From: SCGC-AG-212-J23 sp035649175
GTDB taxonomy: Bacteria; Pseudomonadota; Gammaproteobacteria; Burkholderiales; SG8-39
Assembly: GCA_035649175.1 (NCBI GenBank)
Contig: DASRKB010000108.1
Span: forward strand, 1 to 22,827
DNA length: 22,827 nt
Direction: 5' to 3'
Position 1 is the stretch's first letter. Each line of letters starts with the position of its first letter. Both the position numbers and the translations under genes were made by a program. Below the pieces are notes generated by a model. It was not told where the DNA came from and did not search any database. It saw only the letters and a list, made by a program, of their open reading frames with translations. Shown one piece after another: positions 13,997 to 19,318 of the stretch.

Positions 13997-15454
13997 ATGC
14001 TGCTTTCCCTCGCCATCTGGGTGCCCATCGCCGCCGGCGTGCTGGCGCTTGCGGGCGGCGAGCGCAACGCGCGCTGGATCTCGCTCGTCGGCGCGATCCT
14101 CGGCTTCCTCGTCGCCATTCCCCTGTACGTCGGGTTCGACCTGCAGAGCGCCGGCTTCCAGTTCGAGGAGAAGGCGCTCTGGATCGAGCGATTCGCCGTG
14201 CATTACCACCTCGGCGTCGACGGCATCTCGCTGCTCTTCGTGCTGCTCAACAGCTTCATCACCATCCTGGTGGTGATCGCCGGCTGGTCGGTGATCGAAA
14301 CGCGGGTGGCGCAGTACCACGCGTCCTTCCTGGTGATGTCCGGACTGCTGAACGGCGTCTTCTCGGCGCTCGATGCGGTCCTTTTCTACGTCTTCTTCGA
14401 GGCCACGCTCGTCCCGATGTTCATCATCATCGGCATCTGGGGCGGCCCGAACCGCGTCTATGCCGCGGTGAAGTTCTTCCTGTACACGCTGTTCGGCTCG
14501 CTCCTGATGCTGGTGGCCTTCCTCTACCTCTACGACAAGTCCGGCGGCAGCTTTGCGATCCTCGACTGGCACCGCCTGCCACTGCCGCTCGGCGTGCAGG
14601 TGGCGCTCTTCTTCGGGCTGCTGCTCGGCTTCGCCGTCAAGGTCCCGATGTGGCCTGTGCACACCTGGCTGCCGGATGCGCACACCGAGGCGCCCACCGG
14701 CGGCTCGGTGGTGCTTGCAGCGATCCTGCTCAAGCTGGGCGCCTACGGCTTCGTGCGCTTCACGCTGCCCATCGTGCCCGACGCCTCGCGCGAGCTCGCC
14801 TGGCTGATGATCGCGCTGTCGCTCGTGGCCATCGCCTACATCGGCCTGGTCACGCTCGTGCAGACCGACATGAAGCGGCTCATCGCGTACTCGTCGGTCT
14901 CGCACATGGGCTTCGTCACGCTGGGCTTCTTCATCTTCAACGCCTACGGCGTCGAGGGCGGCCTGGTGCAGATGATCTCGCACGGCTTCGTGTCGGCGGC
15001 GCTGTTCCTCTGCATCGGCGTGATGTACGACCGCATGCACTCGCGCGCCATCGGCGACTACGGCGGGGTGGTGAACACCATGCCGCGCTTCGCCAGCCTG
15101 ATGATGCTCTTCGCCATGGCGAACGCGGGCCTGCCGGCCACCAGCGGCTTCGTTGGCGAGTTCATGGTGATCATGGGTGCGATGCAGACGAGCTTCTGGG
15201 TGGCGCTGGTGGCCGCCACCACGCTCGTGTGGGGCGCGGCCTACACGCTGTGGATGTACAAGCGCGTGATATTCGGTGCGGTGGCGAACCCCAAGGTCGC
15301 GGCGCTCAAGGACCTCGACGCGCGCGAGACGCTGGTGCTCGGGGTGCTCGCATTCGCCGTGCTATTCATGGGCGTCTACCCGCTGCCCTTTACCGAGGTG
15401 ATGCACGCCTCGGTGAACGAGCTGCTGCGCCACGTGGCCCTGCCCAAGACATGA
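13997..15454 (+). CDS. nuoM: NADH-quinone oxidoreductase subunit M
   Basis: NuoM (ND4 type) is the second antiporter-like proton channel. The 485-residue protein has about fourteen membrane helices. Key residues are Glu135 in YVFFEATLVPMFIIIGIWGG, Lys215 in GFAVKVPMWPVHTWLPDAH, and Lys246 in AILLKLGAYGF. SSVSHMGFVTLG and LPATSGFVGEF follow in the second half-channel. The ATG begins on the base after the nuoL TAG, and the nuoM stop overlaps the nuoN start (ATGA). Confidence 0.98.
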   Translation: MLLSLAIWVPIAAGVLALAGGERNARWISLVGAILGFLVAIPLYVGFDLQSAGFQFEEKALWIERFAVHYHLGVDGISLLFVLLNSFITILVVIAGWSVIETRVAQYHASFLVMSGLLNGVFSALDAVLFYVFFEATLVPMFIIIGIWGGPNRVYAAVKFFLYTLFGSLLMLVAFLYLYDKSGGSFAILDWHRLPLPLGVQVALFFGLLLGFAVKVPMWPVHTWLPDAHTEAPTGGSVVLAAILLKLGAYGFVRFTLPIVPDASRELAWLMIALSLVAIAYIGLVTLVQTDMKRLIAYSSVSHMGFVTLGFFIFNAYGVEGGLVQMISHGFVSAALFLCIGVMYDRMHSRAIGDYGGVVNTMPRFASLMMLFAMANAGLPATSGFVGEFMVIMGAMQTSFWVALVAATTLVWGAAYTLWMYKRVIFGAVANPKVAALKDLDARETLVLGVLAFAVLFMGVYPLPFTEVMHASVNELLRHVALPKT

Positions 15455-16938
15455 GCCCGCTCGTCCTGGTCGACCACATCCCCGCGCTGCCCGAGGTGCT
15501 GCTGCTCGTCGGAGCCTGCGCGGTGATGATCGCCGACCTCTACGTGAAGAGCGAGCGGCGCGGCTTGACCTTCACGCTCGCGCAGGCCGTGCTCGCGGCC
15601 TGCGCGCTGGTCACGCTCCTCGTGCTCGCGCTCTCGCACCCGCAGAAGTACTACCTGTTCAACGGCCTGTTCGTGGCCGACACACTCTCGCACCTGCTGA
15701 AGCTCGCCTGCTACGTCGCGGTGTGGGCGGCGCTGGTGTACTCGCGCGCCTACCTCGCCGACCGGGGGCTGCTGCGCGGCGAGTTCATCTCGCTGCTGCT
15801 CTTCTCGCTGCTCGGCATGATGGTGATGGTGAGCGCCGCAAGCTTCCTCACGGTCTACCTCGGTCTCGAGCTGATGTCCCTGTGCCTCTACGCGATGGTG
15901 GCGCTCAACCGCGACTCGGCGGTATCCACCGAGGCGGCAATGAAGTACTTCGTGCTCGGCGCGCTCGCCTCGGGGCTGCTGCTCTATGGCATGTCCATGA
16001 TCTACGGCGCCACCGGTAATCTCGACATCCGCCAGGTGGCGGATGCCGTGTCCAGGCTGGCCGAAAGCGATGCCGAGCGTCGCTTCCTCGTGTTCGGCCT
16101 GGTGTTCCTCGTGTCGGGCCTCGCGTTCAAGATCGGCGTGGTGCCGTTCCACATGTGGATCCCCGACGTCTACCACGGCGCGCCGACCCCGGTGACGCTG
16201 GTGATCAGCGCCGGCCCGAAGCTCGCCGCCTTCGGCATGGCGATCCGCCTGCTGGTGAATGCCCTGCCGGGCCTCGCCGCCGACTGGCAGCAGATGCTGG
16301 TGGTGCTCTCGGTCGCCTCGATGGCGCTCGGCAATATTGCCGCGATCGCGCAGACGAACCTGAAGCGCATGCTGGCGTACTCGGCGATCGCCCACATGGG
16401 CTTCATGCTGCTGGGGCTCCTTTCGGGGATCGTCGAGGGCAACGGCCGCAACGCCGCTGACGCGTACAGTGCGGCACTGTTCTACGCCCTCATCTACGCC
16501 CTCATGTCGCTCGGCGCTTTCGGAGTGCTGCTGTACCTGTCGCGCGCCGGCTTCGACTGCGAGAACCTCGACGACATGCGGGGCCTCAACCGCCGCAGCC
16601 CGTGGACCGCCTTTCTGATGCTGCTCATCATGTTCTCGCTCACCGGCATTCCCCCCACCGCGGGGTTTTACGCCAAGCTGGTGGTGATCTCCGCCACCGT
16701 GTCGGCGGGGTATATCTGGCTCGCGGTGGCGGCGGTGCTCTTCTCGCTCGTCGGCGCCTTCTACTACCTCCGGGTCGTCAAGCTCATGTATTTCGACGAC
16801 CCGGTGGAGTCCTCGCCGCTCGAGTGGCGGCCCGGATTCGGCGCGCTGCTCTCCGTGAATGGGCTGCTGCTCCTCGCCTGGGGCATCCTGCCTTCGGGCC
16901 TCCTGAACGTTTGCCTTGAAGCCATCCAGGCCCTCTGA
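15451..16938 (+). CDS. nuoN: NADH-quinone oxidoreductase subunit N
   Basis: NuoN (ND2 type) is the third antiporter-like channel, nearest to NuoK. The 495-residue protein carries the channel residues Glu140 (YLGLELMSLCLYAM), Lys227 (LAFKIGVVPFHMWIPDVY) and Lys257 (ISAGPKLAAF), then YSAIAHMGFMLLG and GIPPTAGFYAK in the second half. Length is normal. The start overlaps the nuoM stop, and the last 23 nt overlap the start of the NUDIX gene in another frame. nuoN closes the complex I gene set, and all fourteen subunits are intact. Confidence 0.97.
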   Translation: MSPLVLVDHIPALPEVLLLVGACAVMIADLYVKSERRGLTFTLAQAVLAACALVTLLVLALSHPQKYYLFNGLFVADTLSHLLKLACYVAVWAALVYSRAYLADRGLLRGEFISLLLFSLLGMMVMVSAASFLTVYLGLELMSLCLYAMVALNRDSAVSTEAAMKYFVLGALASGLLLYGMSMIYGATGNLDIRQVADAVSRLAESDAERRFLVFGLVFLVSGLAFKIGVVPFHMWIPDVYHGAPTPVTLVISAGPKLAAFGMAIRLLVNALPGLAADWQQMLVVLSVASMALGNIAAIAQTNLKRMLAYSAIAHMGFMLLGLLSGIVEGNGRNAADAYSAALFYALIYALMSLGAFGVLLYLSRAGFDCENLDDMRGLNRRSPWTAFLMLLIMFSLTGIPPTAGFYAKLVVISATVSAGYIWLAVAAVLFSLVGAFYYLRVVKLMYFDDPVESSPLEWRPGFGALLSVNGLLLLAWGILPSGLLNVCLEAIQAL

Positions 16939-17473
16939 GCTGACCGAGCATTTCGTCTCGGGCGAGCGGGTCTTCGAGGGCGGGCTCCTGAAAGTGCACC
17001 GCGACGTGGTGCGGCTGCCCGACGGCAGCCGGAGCACGCGCGAGTACATCCGCCATCCCGGCGCCGTGGCGATCGTGCCGCTCTTCGACGACGGCAAGGT
17101 GCTGCTCGAGCGGCAGTTCCGCTACCCGCACCGCCGCGACTTCATCGAGGTTCCCGCGGGCAAGCTCGAGCCGGGCGAGCCGCCGCTCGCCACCGCGCAA
17201 CGCGAGCTGATGGAGGAGACGGGCCATGCGGCGGGAGAGTGGACGCGCCTGGGCCTCATCCACACCGCGATCGGCTACTCCGACGAGACGATTGAGCTTT
17301 TCCTGGCGCGCAAGCTCTCGCTCGCGGGCGCGGTAAAGCTCGACGCCGGCGAGTTCGTCGAGACGCTCATCGTGGCGCTCGACGAGGCAGTCGCGATGGT
17401 GCGCGACGGGCGCATCTCCGACTCCAAATCGATGTGCGCGCTGCTGTGGGCCGACAAGTGGTGCCGGAAGTAG
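16916..17473 (+). CDS. NUDIX hydrolase, ADP-ribose pyrophosphatase-like
   Basis: This 185-residue NUDIX protein probably hydrolyses ADP-ribose or a related nucleoside diphosphate sugar in the cytoplasm. The NUDIX box G-x5-E-x7-RELMEETG begins at about residue 82 (GKLEPGEPPLATAQRELMEE) and supplies the metal-binding glutamates. HPGAVAIVPLFDDGKVLLERQFRYP before it and HTAIGYSDETIELFLA after it match the ADP-ribose pyrophosphatase group. The start is TTG at 16916, because a TGA at 16904-16906 closes the frame upstream and no ATG or GTG follows soon enough. No clear Shine-Dalgarno is seen, so coupling to nuoN is likely. In many Burkholderiales, as I recall, a DUF2818 gene lies between nuoN and this gene; it is absent here. 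Confidence 0.88.
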   Translation: MKPSRPSELTEHFVSGERVFEGGLLKVHRDVVRLPDGSRSTREYIRHPGAVAIVPLFDDGKVLLERQFRYPHRRDFIEVPAGKLEPGEPPLATAQRELMEETGHAAGEWTRLGLIHTAIGYSDETIELFLARKLSLAGAVKLDAGEFVETLIVALDEAVAMVRDGRISDSKSMCALLWADKWCRK

Positions 17474-17482
17474 GGTCTGAAA

Positions 17483-17506
17483 TCGTCCGCGCTTTCGCGG
17501 GGACGA
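17483..17506. terminator. Weak hairpin between convergent genes
   Basis: TCGTCC+GCG (17483-17491) pairs with CGC+GGACGA (17496-17498 and 17501-17506), leaving a CTTT loop and a 2-base GG bulge. It sits in the 47-bp space between the stops of the NUDIX and FMN reductase genes and may act on both strands. No T-run follows on either side, so intrinsic termination would be weak. Confidence 0.4.
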
Positions 17507-17520
17507 CTCCGCAGCGTTCG

Positions 17521-18099
17521 CTACGCGGCGGCTTTCATCCGCGCCTGCTGCCGCAGCCGGGTTTTCTCCACCAGGTTCCTTAGGAGCTGGCCTATCAGCT
17601 TCTTCGAGGTCTCGTCGGTAAGGTTGGAGTCCTTGTCAAAGCGCTCGGTCGCGTTGCCGATTGCCACCTCGGGCTGCACCACCGCGTCCATGTCGAGGAA
17701 CACGAAGGCTTGGCGCAGCTGGTACTGGGCGCGCACGCCGCCGCCCATGCTGAGCGCGGCGCTCATGATCGCCACCGGCTTGCCCGCCCAGGCGTTGTCG
17801 CCGTAGGGGCGCGAGGCCCAGTCGATCGCGTTCTTCAGCACGCCGGGCATGCCGTAGTTGTATTCGGGTGTCACCAGCAGGATCGCTTCTGCCTCCCGTA
17901 TTCTCTTCTTCAGCTCCTTCACTTTTGAAGGAGCATTCTTTTCCTCGTCCTGGTTGAAGGGCGGGATGCCGTCGAGCTCGAACGCTTCGATGACGGCGCC
18001 CTCGGGGCAGAGCTTCTGCGCGGCCCGCAGCGCGCCCTTGTTGTAGGACTGCCTGCGCAGGCTCCCGGCGATGCCGAGGATCTTGATGGGGTCTGGCAT
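17521..18099 (-). CDS. NAD(P)H-dependent FMN reductase, ChrR/YieF-like
   Basis: This 192-residue flavodoxin-like protein belongs to the NADPH-dependent FMN reductase family, whose members reduce FMN, quinones or chromate in the cytoplasm. The FMN phosphate loop GIAGSLRRQSYN is at residues 9-20. VTPEYNYGMPGVLKNAIDW at about 75-93 is the flavin-ring segment, followed by SMGGGVRAQYQLRQAFVFLD, as in E. coli ChrR. The start (CAT at 18097-18099) has GGAGG six bases upstream on the minus strand. It lies 55 nt after pirin on the same strand, so the two may form an operon. A codon patch at about 17890-17945 is AT-richer than the rest and contains an 8-bp inverted repeat. The physiological substrate cannot be told. 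Confidence 0.9.
   Translation of the reverse strand: MPDPIKILGIAGSLRRQSYNKGALRAAQKLCPEGAVIEAFELDGIPPFNQDEEKNAPSKVKELKKRIREAEAILLVTPEYNYGMPGVLKNAIDWASRPYGDNAWAGKPVAIMSAALSMGGGVRAQYQLRQAFVFLDMDAVVQPEVAIGNATERFDKDSNLTDETSKKLIGQLLRNLVEKTRLRQQARMKAAA
17913..17934. repeat. 8-bp perfect inverted repeat inside the FMN reductase gene
   Basis: GCTCCTTC (17913-17920) and GAAGGAGC (17927-17934) flank the 6-base spacer ACTTTT. The repeat lies within coding sequence for NAPSKVKEL and would form a stable hairpin in mRNA. It sits in an AT-richer codon patch. Confidence 0.5.
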
Positions 18100-18105
18100 G
18101 GGACA

Positions 18106-18131
18106 CCTCCGTGGGAAATGGAGGATTCCCA
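18106..18131 (-). promoter_or_regulatory. Two mutually exclusive hairpins around the FMN reductase ribosome-binding site
   Basis: Read on the minus strand, the leader contains in order TGGGAA, CCTCC, TTCCCA and GGAGG. GGAGG (18110-18106) is the Shine-Dalgarno of the FMN reductase gene. It can pair with CCTCC (18124-18120), hiding the site. Alternatively TGGGAA (18131-18126) pairs with TTCCCA (18117-18112), looping out CCTCC and freeing the site. The linkers of 1, 2 and 1 nt look too short for both stems to coexist as a pseudoknot. This is a structural prediction by eye only. Confidence 0.4.
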
Positions 18132-18154
18132 GCTAGATATGTGCCGTGCGCGGG

Positions 18155-19033
18155 CTAGGGGTAATCGACGACCTGCGGCGCGTTGTCCGGCAGGGGGATG
18201 AAGTCGGTCTCGCCGGGGACCGGGGCGAACCGGCCGGCCTTCCAGTCCGCGGCGGCCTGCGCGATGCGCTCCTTGCGGCTCGAGACGAAGTTCCACCACA
18301 TGTGGCGATGGCCGTCGAGCGGTGCGCCGCCGAGGAGCAGGAGCCGCGAATCATGCACCGCCTTGAGGATGGCGGTCTTGTTGGGCTCGAAAACCAGGAG
18401 CTGGCCGGCCGGGTAGCGCGTCGCGCCGACCTCCACCAGACCCTGCGCGACGTAGGCTGCGCGCTCCTCGTGCTCGGGGGCGAGGGTGACGCCGCCGGGC
18501 GGCCGCAGCGCCGCTTCCGCGTAGAACATCGGCGAATGCGTGGGCACCGGCGAGCGCGCGCCTTTGAGCGTGCCGACGATGAGCCGCAGGCCGCCGTCGG
18601 AGGGCAGGTCCTCCGCCTTGAAGTGCACGAAGGAGGGCTCGACCTCCTCCTGCGCCGCCGGCAGGCCGACCCAGACCTGGATGCCGAAGGCCTCGGCCCC
18701 GGCCGCGCGCAGCTCCGGTGGCGTGCGCTCGGAGTGCACGATGCCGCGCCCGGCGGTCATCCAGTTCACCTCGCCGGGCCGGATGGGCTGTACCGTGCCC
18801 AGGCTGTCGCGATGCAGGATTTCACCCTCAAAAAGATAGGTAATGGTGGCAAGGCCGATATGCGGATGCGGCCGCACGTCCATGCCCTTGCCGGGCGCCA
18901 GGCGCACCGGCCCCATCTGGTCGAAGAAGACGAATGGCCCGACGGCGCGCTTCTCGACCGCCGGGAGCGCGCGGCGCACCTCGAAGCCGTCGCCGAGGTC
19001 GCGCGTCCTGGGCTGGATGACCGCGGATATCAT
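18155..19033 (-). CDS. Pirin family protein
   Basis: Pirins are bicupin proteins with one metal site. Some bacterial members have quercetinase activity or act as redox-dependent regulators. From ATG 19033 the protein has 292 residues. The metal ligands of human pirin (His56, His58, His101, Glu103) correspond to His56 and His58 in VRPHPHIG and His100 and Glu102 in RGIVHSE. The N-terminal cupin has FDQMGP and HRDSLGTVQPIRPGEVNWM; the C-terminal cupin covers about residues 170-270. The frame is open further upstream, but MISAVIQPRT is the natural start. It is divergent from the GNAT gene with only 6 bp between start codons and probably cotranscribed with the downstream FMN reductase, suggesting a shared redox role. 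Confidence 0.9.
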   Translation of the reverse strand: MISAVIQPRTRDLGDGFEVRRALPAVEKRAVGPFVFFDQMGPVRLAPGKGMDVRPHPHIGLATITYLFEGEILHRDSLGTVQPIRPGEVNWMTAGRGIVHSERTPPELRAAGAEAFGIQVWVGLPAAQEEVEPSFVHFKAEDLPSDGGLRLIVGTLKGARSPVPTHSPMFYAEAALRPPGGVTLAPEHEERAAYVAQGLVEVGATRYPAGQLLVFEPNKTAILKAVHDSRLLLLGGAPLDGHRHMWWNFVSSRKERIAQAAADWKAGRFAPVPGETDFIPLPDNAPQVVDYP

Positions 19034-19039
19034 TGGGCG

Positions 19040-19318
19040 ATGGTAGTCCGACACGAAGAGCAGGGCCACCGCGGCGCGTTCGTCATCGAGAGGGACGCCA
19101 GGCGCTTGGCGGAGATGACCTACACCGTCGCCGGCAGCCGCGTGATCATCGACCACACGACGGTCGACGATGCGCTGCGGGGTACCGGAGCGGGCAGGGA
19201 GCTCGTGAAGGCGTCGGTGGAATGGGCGCGCGCCAACGGTCGCAAGCTGATGCCGCTATGCCCGTTCGCGAAATCGGTCTTCGACAAGACCCCGGAATAC
19301 CGGGACGTCCTCGCCTAG
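19040..19318 (+). CDS. Small GNAT-like N-acetyltransferase domain protein (COG2388 type)
   Basis: The 92-residue protein is a compact GCN5-related acetyltransferase-like domain of the YjdJ/GTNAT kind. AFVIERDARRLAEMTYTVAG forms the first strands. VIIDHTTVDDALRGTGAGREL contains the acetyl-CoA pyrophosphate loop (about residues 36-55). The C-terminal part, KLMPLCPFAKSVFDKTPEYRDVL, has the conserved CPF...F family ending. Substrates of these short proteins are mostly unknown. The start is ATG 19040 with only a weak upstream GGAT. The gene is wedged between divergent pirin and convergent nrdJ: its stop TAG and the nrdJ stop share the palindrome CTAG. Confidence 0.85.
   Translation: MVVRHEEQGHRGAFVIERDARRLAEMTYTVAGSRVIIDHTTVDDALRGTGAGRELVKASVEWARANGRKLMPLCPFAKSVFDKTPEYRDVLA

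Noticed and set aside
13672..15450. N-terminal part of the long plus-strand frame ending at 16938
   Set aside because: It overlaps nuoL and nuoM out of frame. The real gene in this frame is nuoN from 15451.
15376..17097. A 573-codon minus-strand open frame opposite nuoN and the NUDIX gene
   Set aside because: Same shadow effect: low-complexity His/Glu/Arg sequence antisense to confident genes.
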